A stretch of DNA of 64,000 bases from Sphingomonas sp. (GTDB lineage Bacteria > Pseudomonadota > Alphaproteobacteria > Sphingomonadales > Sphingomonadaceae): positions 124,001-188,000 of the forward strand of contig NZ_JAGHZV010000002.1 of the NCBI RefSeq assembly GCF_017745215.1. The letters are read 5' to 3'. The translations under genes were made by a program, and so were the position numbers. The notes under the pieces were generated by a model. It searched no databases. It saw only the letters and a list, made by a program, of their open reading frames with translations, and was not told where the DNA came from. Every line of letters begins with the position of its first letter. Position 1 is the stretch's first letter. Of this stretch, positions 1-12,274 are shown in pieces.

Positions 1-521
1 GGGGCGGGGGCCTCCTCGTCGCGCGGCATCAGCAGCTCGAGCGCCCAGAGCGCCGCCTGAAGCCGGATTCCGCCGCGCCCGGTATCAGGGAAGTGGCGCG
101 CATCGGCATCGACGTCCTGCGGATCGCCGCCGCGCTCGCAGCGCGCGAAGACCACCGTGCCTACCGGCTTCTTCTCGGTCCCGCCACCGGGGCCGGCGAT
201 TCCCGTGATCGCCACCGAGACATCGGCGTCCGAGCGCTCGATCGTGCGCTGCGCCATGCTCCAGGCGACCGCGATCGAGACGGCGCCGAAGGTCTCGAGC
301 ACTTCCTGGCTCACGCCGAGCGCGCTCACCTTGGCTTCGTTCGAATAGGTCACGAATCCGCATTCGAACACGTCGGACGAGCCCGGGATCTCGGTGAGCG
401 CGGCGGAAACGAGTCCTCCGGTGCAGCTCTCGGCGACGGCGATGCGGCGGTTGAGCGCGCGATTGGCGTCGACGACCTTGCGCGCGGCGTCGACGAGCTG
501 GGGAGGAAGTATGGTGTCCAT
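1..521 (-). CDS. CinA family nicotinamide-nucleotide amidohydrolase (C-terminal part cut by window edge)
   Basis: Translation from the ATG at 521 begins MDTILPPQLVDAARKV and runs open to the left edge, so the 3' end is missing. It carries the two hallmarks of the CinA C-terminal (PncC) amidase domain: AESCTGG near residue 30, with the catalytic Ser, and ITGIAGPGGGTEKKPVGTV near residue 110. The family deamidates nicotinamide mononucleotide to nicotinate mononucleotide in pyridine-nucleotide salvage. There is no room for the N-terminal molybdopterin-binding-like domain of full CinA, so this is the stand-alone amidase form. It is the last of three minus-strand genes after ispDF and a small secreted protein, and starts 4 bases after the stop of the latter, so co-transcription is likely. 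Confidence 0.9.
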   Translation of the reverse strand, partial: MDTILPPQLVDAARKVVDANRALNRRIAVAESCTGGLVSAALTEIPGSSDVFECGFVTYSNEAKVSALGVSQEVLETFGAVSIAVAWSMAQRTIERSDADVSVAITGIAGPGGGTEKKPVGTVVFARCERGGDPQDVDADARHFPDTGRGGIRLQAALWALELLMPRDEEAPA

Positions 522-525
522 GCGC

Positions 526-1062
526 CTAGTTCCCGTCGGGCTTGCAGATCGCGACCGGAGTCTTGTTCTTTTCGCTGCCCATCGCTTCGAAGATCAGCGT
601 GAAGATGCCGACGAAATTCTCGGGCGGCAGCGGCTCGAGCAGGCCGAGCAGCCGGTCGATGAAGGTGCAGGTCTTGGCATCGACCTTGCCCAGCTTCGAG
701 CCGAGCATCGGCTCGATGATCGCTTCGATGTCCGATTGCCTGGTGAAGGTGCCGGGCGCCTGCGTCGCCTTGGCGAAGGCGTCGGGAGATTGTTCGAACG
801 CCTTGGCGCCGGCGTCCTCGTAGCGCTCGATCATCGCCTTGCCCCTGGCGCTGAGCAGGAAGGCGTCGTCCTTGAGCATCGGCCGGCAGCTCTGCTCGAC
901 GACGTGGAACACCGCGGGCGCGGCGGCGAGTAGCCCGGCTTTGGCGACGTCGGCCGAGACGCAGGGGGGCGCGGCGCTCTGCGCGGCCGTCTGCGCCTGG
1001 GCGCTGTACGAAGCGAGCAGCGCGCAAAACGCTCCCACGGTGCGAACGCTGGTGCCCCTCAT
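526..1062 (-). CDS. Small secreted protein of unknown function
   Basis: A 178-residue protein with an N-terminal signal peptide (hydrophobic run about 8-20, cleavage probably after AQA near residue 23). The mature part is mostly helical by composition and holds four cysteines, which could pair in the periplasm. I recognise no family. The ATG at 1062 overlaps the ispDF stop by 4 bases (ATGA), which supports both the start and translational coupling. Its place between ispDF and the CinA-type amidase gives no functional clue, because neither neighbour is periplasmic. Confidence 0.75.
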   Translation of the reverse strand: MRGTSVRTVGAFCALLASYSAQAQTAAQSAAPPCVSADVAKAGLLAAAPAVFHVVEQSCRPMLKDDAFLLSARGKAMIERYEDAGAKAFEQSPDAFAKATQAPGTFTRQSDIEAIIEPMLGSKLGKVDAKTCTFIDRLLGLLEPLPPENFVGIFTLIFEAMGSEKNKTPVAICKPDGN

Positions 1063-2234
1063 GCTTCGGTCTCCGCTATCCTGATCGTCGCGACGGCTTG
1101 CGCTGCCATGCCTTCGCCGCGTCCGGTGAAGCCAAGCCGTTCGGTGGTGGTCGCCTTGATGCTAATCCTCGACTCGGGCAGCCGCAACAAGCCGGCGATG
1201 CTGGCGCGGATCGCGGCGCGGTGCGGCCCGATCTTGGGAGCCTCGCAGATCAAGGTGAGGTCGATGAAGTCGATCGTGCCGCCGGCCGCCGCGACGAGGC
1301 TTGCGGCATGCTGTAGGAACTGTGCCGAAGCGGCGCCGCGCCACTGCGGATCGCTCGGCGGGAAGTGCATGCCGATGTCGCCCGCGCCGATCGTGCCGAG
1401 CAGCGCATCGGTGATCGCATGGAGCGCGACATCGGCGTCGCTGTGGCCCGAGAGCCCGCGATCGTGGGGGATGCGCACGCCGCCCAGCCACAATTCCTCG
1501 CCCGTAGCGAAGCGGTGGACGTCGAACCCCATGGCAGTGCGGACGTGCATGCGGGCCCCCAGCCTGGCTTCGGCGAGCGGCAGATCGCCCGGCCATGTGA
1601 TCTTGTCGAGCAGCGCATCGCCGACGACCATCGCCACGCTTTGTCCCGCGCGACGCAGCACCTGGGCGTCGTCGGTCGCTTCGAGGCTGGCAGGCCAGGC
1701 GCGGTGCGCGGCGAGGATCGCGGCGAAGTCGAACACCTGGGGCGTCTGGACGCGCACGAGCTGCGACCGGTCGACCGTGTCGCCGAGCGTCGCAGCGCCT
1801 TCGCCGGCGATGTGGCCATGGGCGAGCGTGTCGGCGACCATCTCGACCGGGACGGCTCCGGGTGCAGTGTCGAGCGCGGCGAGCAGCCGGTCGACCACCG
1901 CGGCGGGAACGAAGGGGCGCGCGGCGTCATGGATCAACACCCGGTCGACGCCGCCCTCGGCGGCGAGTCGCTCGAGCCCGGCGAGCACCGAGTCGCGCCT
2001 TGCCGCACCGCCGGTGACGAAGGGCGCGTCACCCAGCGCCTCGACGAAGCGCGTTTGCTGGCCTTCGCCGATCACGGTGAGCACGCGATCGATCCGCGCA
2101 TGCGCCGAGAGCGCGCGGTGGCTGTGCCACAGCACCGGCCGCCCGCCGAGCGGCAGATATTGCTTGGGCGTCCCGCCGATCCGTGTGCCGCTGCCGGCGG
2201 CGACGATCAGCGCGACGGTTCGAATGTCCCCCAT
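1059..2234 (-). CDS. ispDF: Bifunctional IspD/IspF isoprenoid enzyme
   Basis: A 391-residue fusion of two steps of the non-mevalonate (MEP) pathway. Residues 1 to about 225 are IspD (2-C-methyl-D-erythritol 4-phosphate cytidylyltransferase), with the nucleotide-binding start ALIVAAGSGTRIGG and the lysine of PKQY. Residues from about 233 are IspF (MECDP synthase), with the metal ligands in GFDVHRF and the GHSDADV motif. The fused form is common in Alpha- and Epsilonproteobacteria. The pathway enzyme Dxr is also in this window (32093-33250), but in a different operon. The gene is divergent from dusB across a repeat-rich spacer. Confidence 0.97.
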   Translation of the reverse strand: MGDIRTVALIVAAGSGTRIGGTPKQYLPLGGRPVLWHSHRALSAHARIDRVLTVIGEGQQTRFVEALGDAPFVTGGAARRDSVLAGLERLAAEGGVDRVLIHDAARPFVPAAVVDRLLAALDTAPGAVPVEMVADTLAHGHIAGEGAATLGDTVDRSQLVRVQTPQVFDFAAILAAHRAWPASLEATDDAQVLRRAGQSVAMVVGDALLDKITWPGDLPLAEARLGARMHVRTAMGFDVHRFATGEELWLGGVRIPHDRGLSGHSDADVALHAITDALLGTIGAGDIGMHFPPSDPQWRGAASAQFLQHAASLVAAAGGTIDFIDLTLICEAPKIGPHRAAIRASIAGLLRLPESRISIKATTTERLGFTGRGEGMAAQAVATIRIAETEA

Positions 2235-2325
2235 CGCGCGGCGCCCTAGCTCAAGTCGCGGGGGGAGGGTAGGGGGCGATGACGGAAAGCCTCTCTGCCT
2301 TTGTCGACCACCGCCTGAGAATAGC

Positions 2326-2519
2326 CGTCATGCTGAACTTGGACGTGTCATCACTTTGCGAGACGGGATTGGGCACTCTCCAACCGTCATCCCGGCGAAA
2401 GCCGGGACCCAGGGCAGCATAGGACGTGGCCCGTGGCCCTGGGTCCCGGCTTTCGCCGGGATGACGGCTGAGGGGCGAGGGTCGCCCGCCATTGATGACA
2501 CGCCCGAGTTCAGGGTGAC
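2326..2519. repeat. Nested palindromic element (outer arms around a REP palindrome)
   Basis: Outer arms at 2326-2353 and 2493-2519 are near inverted repeats of each other (left CGTCATGCTGAACTTGGACG..., right ...GAGTTCAGGGTGAC). Between them lies a full REP palindrome (2384-2467). The same two-layer arrangement recurs at 41181-41394. The element fills most of the 372-base spacer between the divergent genes ispDF and dusB, so it sits in or near both promoters. I saw no coding potential in the spacer. Confidence 0.7.
2384..2467. repeat. REP-like palindrome, copy 1
   Basis: An almost perfect 84-base palindrome opening CCGTCATCCCGGCGAAAG and closing with its complement. Each arm is itself a short hairpin, CCCGGC-GAAA-GCCGGG, and the inner part reads GACCCAGGGC/GCCCTGGGTC. 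Further copies are at 9876, 18566, 34783, 36649, 41254, 44954 and 61978. Confidence 0.85.
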
Positions 2520-2606
2520 AATGGAGGACGAGAGGCGAGCGAGATCCCCGACTTGCCATTCTCCGCTTGTGAAGCTACGGGCGCCTGCCTATTTTTTCGG
2601 CAGGAT

Positions 2607-3605
2607 ATGACGATACTCGCGCCCATCCGCATCGGCAACGTCACCGTCGAGCAGCCCGTGCTGCTCGCGCCGATGACGGGCGTGACCGACCTGCCGTTCC
2701 GCCGCGCGGTGCGCCGCTACGGCTCGGGGCTCAACGTCACCGAGATGATCGCGAGCCAGGCGGCGATCCGCGAGACGCGCCAGTCGATCCAGAAGGCGGC
2801 GTGGGACCCGATCGAGGAGCCCGTGTCGATGCAGCTCGTCGGCTGCACGCCCTATGAGATGGGCGAGGCGGCCAAGCTCAACGAGGACCGCGGCGCCGCG
2901 ATCATCGACATCAACATGGGCTGCCCGGTCCGCAAGGTCACCAACGGCGACGCCGGCTCGGCGCTGATGCGCGACCTCAAGAACGCCGCCGCGATCATCG
3001 AGGCGTGCGTGAAGGCCGTCCAGGTGCCGGTCACGCTCAAGATGCGCATGGGCTGGGACCATTCGAGCCTCAACGCCCCCGAACTCGCGCGCATCGCCGA
3101 GGACATCGGCGTCAAGATGGTCACCGTCCACGGCCGCACGCGCAACCAGATGTACAAGGGCAGCGCCGACTGGGGCTTCGTCCGCAGGGTGAAGGACGCG
3201 GTGTCGGTGCCCGTCATCGTCAACGGCGACATCTGCACGATCGACGACGCGCGCGAGGCGCTCGGCCAGTCGGGCGCCGACGGGGTGATGATCGGCCGCG
3301 GCGCCTATGGCCGGCCGTGGGTGCTCCGCCAGGTGATGGACGCGCTGACGGGTGGGGCGGTGCGCGCCGATCCGGGGATCGACGAACAATATCGCGTGAT
3401 CGTCGATCATTACACCGAGTCGCTCAGCCACTATGGCAACGAGACCGGCGTCAACATGATGCGCAAGCATATCGGCTGGTACACGCGCGGGCTGCACGGC
3501 TCGGCCGAGTTCCGCAACAGCTTCAACCGCGTCGCCGATCCCGACGAGGCACTGGCGATGCTCGCCGCCTTCTACGCGCCATGGCTCTCGCGCGCGGCGG
3601 CGTGA
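2607..3605 (+). CDS. dusB: tRNA-dihydrouridine synthase DusB (NifR3 family)
   Basis: A 332-residue flavoenzyme that reduces uridines in the tRNA D-loop with NADPH. Family features are [13 protein letters not shown] near residue 20 (FMN binding), [20 protein letters not shown] near residue 100 (catalytic Cys), and [16 protein letters not shown] near residue 235 (phosphate binding). I chose the ATG at 2607 because family members begin just before the first beta strand ([10 protein letters not shown]); an in-frame start at 2553 would add 18 residues unlike the family. It is the first gene of dusB-ntrB-ntrC, the classical nifR3-ntrB-ntrC order of alphaproteobacteria, and its stop overlaps the ntrB start. 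Confidence 0.95.
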   Translation: MTILAPIRIGNVTVEQPVLLAPMTGVTDLPFRRAVRRYGSGLNVTEMIASQAAIRETRQSIQKAAWDPIEEPVSMQLVGCTPYEMGEAAKLNEDRGAAIIDINMGCPVRKVTNGDAGSALMRDLKNAAAIIEACVKAVQVPVTLKMRMGWDHSSLNAPELARIAEDIGVKMVTVHGRTRNQMYKGSADWGFVRRVKDAVSVPVIVNGDICTIDDAREALGQSGADGVMIGRGAYGRPWVLRQVMDALTGGAVRADPGIDEQYRVIVDHYTESLSHYGNETGVNMMRKHIGWYTRGLHGSAEFRNSFNRVADPDEALAMLAAFYAPWLSRAAA

Positions 3606-4677
3606 AGCGCGCCAAGCCGGTGCCGGCGAGCGGACCCGGCTTTGCCGAGACCTTCGCCACGCTGCCGGTCGCGGTGCTCGTGCTCGATCCCGACGGCCGC
3701 GTCGCGCATGCCAACGCCGCCTGCGAGCTGCTGCTCAACCACAGCGAGACCTCGATGATCGGCCAGCCGTACGACGCGGTGCTGCTGCCGCCCGACGACT
3801 ATGCCGAGCGCCGCGACGGCCATGGCTTCGCCGCGTTCGACACCGAGATCGAAGCCGTGCGCGGCCAGCGCATCCGCGTCGACTTCCTCGAGACGCAGGT
3901 GCCCGACCACCCCGGCTGGCGGATCGTCACGCTCCACCATGCCCCGCACGCCAAGCGGATGAACCAGGGCGAGCGCTCGGCAGGCGCGCGCGCGGCGGTG
4001 GGCGCGGCGGCGATGCTCGCGCACGAGATCAAGAACCCGCTCTCTGGCATCCGCGGCGCGGCGCAGCTGCTCGGCACCGGCGAGACCGTCGACCCGGCGC
4101 TCACCACGCTGATCACCACCGAAGTCGACCGCATCGCCGCGCTGATCGACCGGATGCAGGACTTCACCGACACGCGGCCGCTGAAGCTCGAGCCGACCAA
4201 CGTCTACCCGCTGCTCGACCATGCCCGGCGCGTCGCGCTCGCGGGGTTCGCGCGCGGGATGGTGATCGAGGAACGGTTCGATCCCTCGCTGCCGCCCGTG
4301 CTCGTCGATCCCGATGCCTTCCAGCAGGTGCTGATGAACCTCATCAAGAATGCCGCCGAAGCGCTCGGCGGGCTTGCCCAGCCGCGCATCGTGCTGACGA
4401 CCGCCTATAAGCACGGCATGTCGATGAGCACCGGGGCAGGGCGCCCGCGCCGGCCCCTGCCGATCGAGATCTGCGTGATCGACAACGGCCCCGGCGCGCC
4501 CGAGGACATCGCCGAGCACCTGTTCGAGCCCTTCGTCTCGGGCAAGCCCGAGGGCAAGGGCCTCGGCCTGCCGCTGGTCGAGAAGCTGGTCCGCGACATG
4601 GGCGGGATCGTCCAATATGCCCGCGAGCGGCACCCCGACGTCACCGTCTTCCGCCTGCTCCTCCCGCGAGCGGCGGC

Positions 4678-4681
<4 letters not shown>
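3602..4681 (+). CDS. ntrB: Nitrogen regulation sensor kinase NtrB
   Basis: A soluble histidine kinase of 359 residues that phosphorylates NtrC according to nitrogen status, under PII control. An N-terminal PAS domain (about 12-115, [20 protein letters not shown]) is followed by the phospho-acceptor helix [18 protein letters not shown] with His141, then a HATPase domain with the N-box [10 protein letters not shown] and G-boxes DNGPGAP and GKGLGLPLV. No membrane segments are present. The GTG at 3602 overlaps the dusB stop as GTGA; an ATG at 3581 is an alternative. The stop overlaps ntrC by 4 bases. Confidence 0.93.
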
Positions 4682-6141
<1,460 letters not shown>

Positions 6142-6201
6142 CGACAGGTTGATGCGGATTCTGTGTTTTCCGGGCAACGCCGGCGTTGTATCCCGGCAAC
6201 G

Positions 6202-8465
6202 ATGGATGCCGTGACCGCTCTGGACGCGACCGCGCCGCCGCCGCGCCGGCGGAGGTTCGCGGTCACGCCCGCGGTAGAGCTCGGCGTGCTCGGCATCACT
6301 GCCGCCACGCTGTTCTCGACCTACAGCTACATGAGCGGGGAGGGTGCGCAGGGCGAACTGCTCAGCCCGGTGCTCGCTGCCTCGCTGCTGCTCGCGAACC
6401 TGCTGCCGGCGGTCATCCTGATCGTGTTGCTGGGCCGCCGGATCGCGCGCCACCGCGCCGCCAAGGCCGCGCTCGCCGGGGGCGGGCGGATGCACGTGCG
6501 GCTGGTGGCGCTGTTCTCGCTCGTCGCCAGCGTGCCGATCATCCTCACGGTGATCGCGGCTTCGGTGCTCTTCCAGTCGGGCGTGCAGCTCTGGGGGTCG
6601 AAGCGTTCGCAGGCGGCGTTCGAATCGACGATCGCGATCGCCAAGGAAGGCCAGAAGGTCGTCACCGATCGCTGGACCGGCGAGGCGCGCACGATGGCCC
6701 GCGACCTGCTGCGTTTCTTCCCCGATCTGCCCCGCCGCTCTCCCGAGCTCGAGCGGCTGCTCCTCGAGCAGACCTACCAGCGCAACCTCTATCAGTCGGT
6801 GCTGTTCGAAGTGGTCGACGGGAAGACGATCGAGCCGCTCTACGCCTATGAGCCTCCGACCGAGCAGGAATTCAGGACACGCGTCACCGGCGAGGTGCTC
6901 AACATCCTCACCGTCAACGGGAAGACCTTCATCAACTTCAACGAGAAGGTGGTTTGGGTGGTGACCCCGGTCGATCGCGGGCGCAACATCTTCCTCTATG
7001 TCGGCACGCCGGTGAACGCCGACTTCCTCGTCCGCCAGACCGATTCGGCGCGCGAGATCCTGAGCGAATATCAGGCGCTGCAGGCACGCGCGCGAACGCT
7101 GCAGATCACCTTCAATGCCGCGCTCTATGGCGTCGCGCTGTTCATCATCGGCCTCGCGATGTGGATCGCGATCATCGTCGCCGACCGGCTCGTCCAGCCC
7201 GTCGACCGGCTGGTGATCGCTTCGCGGCGCGTCTCCGAGGGCGATTTCTCCGCACGCGTGACGCCGCCGGCGAGCGACGACGAGATTGCAACGCTGGGCC
7301 GCGCCTTCAACACCATGACCGAGCGGCTTCAGATCCAGACCAATGCCCTCGTCACCGCCAACGTCCAGCTCGAGAGCCGTCGCGCGCTGATCGAGGCCGT
7401 GATGTCGGGCGTCACCGCGGGCGTCATTTCGATCGATCGCGAACGCACGATACGCCTGATCAACGCCTCGGCCGCCGCGCTGCTGCGCCAGGGCGAGCAG
7501 GATCCGGTCGGTAAGCCCCTGCATGACGTCGCGCCCGAGCTCGACGCGCTGCTCGACAGCGGCGAGACCGAGGCCGTGGTGCAGACGCCCGTCGACGGCG
7601 CCGAGGCGCGCACGCTCGCGGTAAAGGTGACGAGCGGCGAGGACGGACAGGTGCTCACCTTCGACGACATCACCCAGCAGCAGCTCGACCAGCGCCGCGC
7701 CGCCTGGTCCGACGTCGCGCGCCGAATCGCGCACGAGATCAAGAACCCGCTCACCCCGATCCAGCTCGCCGCCGAGCGGCTCCAGCGGCGCTACGGCAAG
7801 AATGAGGACGGCGTCTTCTCGCAGCTCACCAGCACGATCGTGCGCCAGGTGGGCGACCTCCGGCGGATGGTCGACGAATTCTCCTCCTTCGCGCGCATGC
7901 CCAAGCCGCTGTTCCGCGCCGAATCGCTGCTCGACATCGCGCGCCAGTCGATGTTCCTCCACGAAGTCGCGCACCCCGCGATCCGCTTCGCGATGCAGGT
8001 GCCCGACGGGCCGGTGCCGCTGGTCTGCGATCGCCGCCAGCTCGGCCAGGCGCTCACCAACGTCGTCAAGAACGCCGTCGAGGCGATCGAGGCCCGGCCT
8101 GCCAGCCTCGACGAACCGCTGCCCCAGGGCGAAGTGGTCCTGACCCTCGCGCCCGAGGGCGACCGCCGCATCCTGCTCACCGTCGCCGACAACGGCATCG
8201 GCCTGCCCGTCGAGCGCGACCGCATCGCAGAGCCCTATATGACCACGCGCGCCCGCGGCACCGGCCTGGGGCTCGCGATCGTCAAGAAGATCGTCGAGGA
8301 GCATTTCGGCTCGATCGCGTTCGGCGACCGCCCCGGCGGCGGCACGATCGTGACGATCTGCTTCGACGCAGAGCAGCTCGCCGCACTCGCCGGTGCGGGC
8401 GAGAGCCCCGACACCGATGGCGCCGAGCCCCGGCCGGCCGCCCTTACTCGAACCGGACTGAAGGC

Positions 8466-8469
<4 letters not shown>
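6202..8469 (+). CDS. ntrY: Transmembrane sensor kinase NtrY
   Basis: A 755-residue membrane kinase that pairs with NtrX. Hydrophobic segments near residues 25-45, 55-80 and 105-130 precede a periplasmic region; another segment near 305-330 leads into a HAMP linker (ADRLVQPVDRLVIASRRVSEGDF). A PAS domain, the acceptor helix [20 protein letters not shown] near residue 510 and a HATPase domain (NVVKNAVEAIE, DNGIGLP, GTGLGLAIVKKI) follow. I prefer the ATG at 6202; a GTG at 6163 would add 13 residues. It begins 60 bases after ntrC and overlaps ntrX by 4 bases, so kinase and regulator are coupled. Confidence 0.93.
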
Positions 8470-9845
<1,376 letters not shown>

Positions 9846-9875
9846 GGGGAGGAGCCTTCCTCCAAACCCCCTCAA

Positions 9876-9958
9876 CCGTCATTCCTGCGGAAGCCGGGAT
9901 CCAGGGCAGCAAGCGACATCGCCCGTGACTCCGGTCCCGGCTTTCGCCGGGATGACGG
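9876..9958. repeat. REP-like palindrome, copy 2
   Basis: Same family as 2384-2467, with several mismatches in the left arm (TCATTCCTGCGGAAGCCGGG) while the right arm is canonical. It lies 31 bases after the ntrX stop, in the spacer before hfq, where its hairpin could act as a 3' end or mRNA-stabilising element. The rest of this spacer (9959-10141) should hold the hfq promoter; I cannot name -35/-10 boxes with confidence. Confidence 0.8.
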
Positions 9959-10141
9959 GAAGGGGGGGCGAAGGGGATAACGGGAACGACGTGAATCCCC
10001 CAATCGAGTTGGGACAGGGATATTTACGTTCCGGTTCGAAACCCTTAGATCGGAAACAATCGCGCCATGTGGGCGCGGTACGCCGACGCCGGGAACGGCG
10101 CGACGCGGGACAGACCCCGCCAAGAACAAAGGAGCCCAAGC

Positions 10142-10633
10142 ATGGCCGACAAACAGACGTCGCTTCAGGACCTGTTCCTGAACTCGCTTCGCCGGTCCAA
10201 AGTCCCCGTCACGATGTTCCTGGTCAAGGGCGTCAAGCTGCAGGGCATCGTCACCTGGTTCGATAATTTCTCGGTCCTTCTGCGCCGCGATGGCCAGTCG
10301 CAGCTGATCTACAAGCATGCGATCTCGACGATCATGCCCTCGGGCCCGGTCGACCTCGCGTCGATCCTCGCGACGATGGGCGATGCCGGCCCGCGCAACC
10401 CGGTGCTTCAGGAGATCTTCCTCAGCGCGGTGCGCCGCCAGCAGGAGAATGTCACGATGTTCCTCGTGAACGGCGTGATGCTTCAGGGCCAGATCGCTGC
10501 GTTCGACCTGTTCTGCATGCTGCTCCAGCGCGAGGGCATGTCGCAGCTCGTCTACAAGCACGCCGTCTCGACGATCCAGCCCGCGCATCCGCTCAACCTC
10601 GCCGAGGAAACGACCGGCACCGGCGACGAGTGA
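10142..10633 (+). CDS. hfq: RNA chaperone Hfq with two tandem Sm domains
   Basis: A 163-residue protein in which the Hfq fold occurs twice: residues about 7-66 ([20 protein letters not shown] ... YKHAIST) and about 87-146 ([20 protein letters not shown] ... YKHAVST). Each copy has both Sm motifs. YKH is at 57-59 and 138-140, and the proximal-face Phe is at 43 and 124. The copies differ at RNA-contact positions: Q9-D10 against Q90-E91, rim RRSK against RRQQ, and Lys32 against Met113 on the distal face. Ordinary Hfq is one domain in a hexamer, so three of these chains would make a ring. The ATG at 10142 follows AAAGGAG with 7 bases between. hflX follows after 7 bases, the usual hfq-hflX pair. 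Confidence 0.95.
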   Translation: MADKQTSLQDLFLNSLRRSKVPVTMFLVKGVKLQGIVTWFDNFSVLLRRDGQSQLIYKHAISTIMPSGPVDLASILATMGDAGPRNPVLQEIFLSAVRRQQENVTMFLVNGVMLQGQIAAFDLFCMLLQREGMSQLVYKHAVSTIQPAHPLNLAEETTGTGDE

Positions 10634-10640
10634 TCCGTAC

Positions 10641-11936
10641 GTGACCACCGGCTTCGAGCGCGACCCCGACGATTTCGCACGCGGGGCGAGGGCGGCTATC
10701 GTCTATCCGGACCTCGGCGGCAGCACCCGCGATGCCGAGGCCCGGCTGGAGGAGACCGCGGGCCTCGCGCTGGCGATCGGCGTCGACGTGGTCGAGAAGG
10801 TCAGCTTCCGACTCCGTCAGCCCAAGCCCGGCACGCTGATCGGCTCGGGCCAGGTCGAGGCGCTGGCCGAGACGGTGCGCGACAAGGAGCTCCAGCTCGC
10901 CGTGTTCGACGCGGCGCTCACCCCCGTGCAGCAGCGCAACCTCGAGAAGGCGCTGGAATGCAAGGTGATCGACCGCACCGGGCTGATCCTCGAGATTTTC
11001 GGCGAGCGCGCGCGCACCGCCGAGGGCCGGCTCCAGGTCGAGCTCGCGCACCTCGATTACCAGGCCGGGCGGCTGGTGCGCAGCTGGACCCACCTCGAGC
11101 GCCAGCGCGGCGGCTTCGGCTTCCTCGGCGGCCCGGGCGAGACCCAAATCGAAGCCGACCGCCGGCTGATCCGCGACCGGATGGCGCGCCTCAAGCGCGA
11201 GCTCGACCAGGTCAGCCGCACCCGCGGCCTCCACCGCGAGCGGCGCCAGCGCGCGCCTTGGCCGGTGATCGCGCTGGTCGGCTATACCAACGCAGGAAAG
11301 TCGACGCTTTTCAATCGTTTGACTGGCGCTGACGTCATGGCGGAGAACCTCCTCTTCGCGACGCTCGACCCGACCCTGCGCCAGGTCTCGCTGCCGGGGA
11401 TCGACAAGGCGATCCTCTCGGACACGGTGGGCTTCGTCTCCGAACTGCCGACCCAGCTCGTCGCGGCGTTCAAGGCGACGCTCGAGGAAGTGATCTCGGC
11501 CGACCTGCTGATCCACGTCCGCGACATCGCGCATCCCGACAGCGAAGCGCAGCGCGCCGATGTCGAAAAGGTGCTCGGCGAGATCGGCGTCGCAGTGGAG
11601 ACGCCGCGCTTCGAGGCGTGGAACAAGCTCGACCTGCTCGACGAGGAGCGCCGCGAGGCCGTGTTGGCGGTGGCCGCCGAACGCGCGGACGTCATGCCGG
11701 TGTCCGCGGTGACGGGGGAGGGCGTGGAGGCGCTGGTCGACGCGGTGGCGGCGCAGCTCACCGCGGGGCACCGGCGCTACACGATCGCGCTCGATCCGGC
11801 CGACGGCGCAGGGGCGGCGTGGCTCCACCAGCACGGCGAAGTGCTCGACCAGCGCGTGGAGGGGGACGAGGTGGTGTACGAAGTGCGGATGGCGCCTCGG
11901 GATTATGAGCGGTTCGAGGTGAGGGCGGGCGGCTAA
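10641..11936 (+). CDS. hflX: Ribosome-associated GTPase HflX
   Basis: A 431-residue GTPase that binds 50S and stalled 70S ribosomes and helps split them under stress. The N-terminal HflX domain (about 20-205) includes GTLIGSGQ and the glycine-rich GGFGFLGGPGETQIEADRR segment. The G domain starts at P-loop GYTNAGKS (214-221), followed by DTVGFVSELP (G3) and NKLD (G4). The GTG at 10641 is 7 bases after the hfq stop, so the two are probably co-transcribed. The stop codon overlaps by 3 bases the stop of the convergent minus-strand phosphatase gene, leaving no room for a separate terminator. Confidence 0.95.
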   Translation: MTTGFERDPDDFARGARAAIVYPDLGGSTRDAEARLEETAGLALAIGVDVVEKVSFRLRQPKPGTLIGSGQVEALAETVRDKELQLAVFDAALTPVQQRNLEKALECKVIDRTGLILEIFGERARTAEGRLQVELAHLDYQAGRLVRSWTHLERQRGGFGFLGGPGETQIEADRRLIRDRMARLKRELDQVSRTRGLHRERRQRAPWPVIALVGYTNAGKSTLFNRLTGADVMAENLLFATLDPTLRQVSLPGIDKAILSDTVGFVSELPTQLVAAFKATLEEVISADLLIHVRDIAHPDSEAQRADVEKVLGEIGVAVETPRFEAWNKLDLLDEERREAVLAVAAERADVMPVSAVTGEGVEALVDAVAAQLTAGHRRYTIALDPADGAGAAWLHQHGEVLDQRVEGDEVVYEVRMAPRDYERFEVRAGG

Positions 11937-12274
11937 CTCGTTGCTTCCGCAGGCGGCAGGTACCGCGCCATCCGGGCCTTTAGCAGCGCGACCAGGTCCG
12001 GATCCATGAACGCATAGTCGTCCGGAATATCGAGCACGACGATTCGCTTGCCGTTGAGCGCCGATCGAAAGCGCTTCTGCAGCTTGTTGCGGTGCGTGCG
12101 CTCCATCGCAAAGATCAGGTCGGCCCATTCGATCAGTTCGTGGCTGAGCGGATTGTCGGCGTCATGATTGGTTCCGGCAGAGCCGACCTCGATGCCCGGA
12201 TGATCGGCGAAGACCTGCTCCGCCGTCGGGCTGCGAAGGCGATTCTGGCTGCAGACGAAGAGGATGTTCTTCAA
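11933..12274 (-). CDS. Small predicted protein tyrosine phosphatase (LMW-PTP-like, COG4551 type)
   Basis: A 113-residue protein starting MKNILFVCSQNRLRSPTAEQ, with the P-loop nucleophile signature C-X5-R (Cys8 to Arg14) of low-molecular-weight phosphotyrosine phosphatases. A conserved DIPDDYAFMDP segment near residue 90 may supply the acid. It is shorter than classical LMW-PTPs (about 150 residues) and fits the COG4551 subgroup, whose substrate is not established. I chose the TTG at 12274 because it overlaps the mazG stop (TTGA) and directly precedes the first beta strand; a TTG at 12307 would lie inside mazG. Confidence 0.75.
   Translation of the reverse strand: MKNILFVCSQNRLRSPTAEQVFADHPGIEVGSAGTNHDADNPLSHELIEWADLIFAMERTHRNKLQKRFRSALNGKRIVVLDIPDDYAFMDPDLVALLKARMARYLPPAEATS

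Noticed and set aside
10020..10035. GTTC-N2-GTTC before hfq as a LexA box
   Set aside because: Spacing is 2 rather than 7 bases, so it does not fit the operator.
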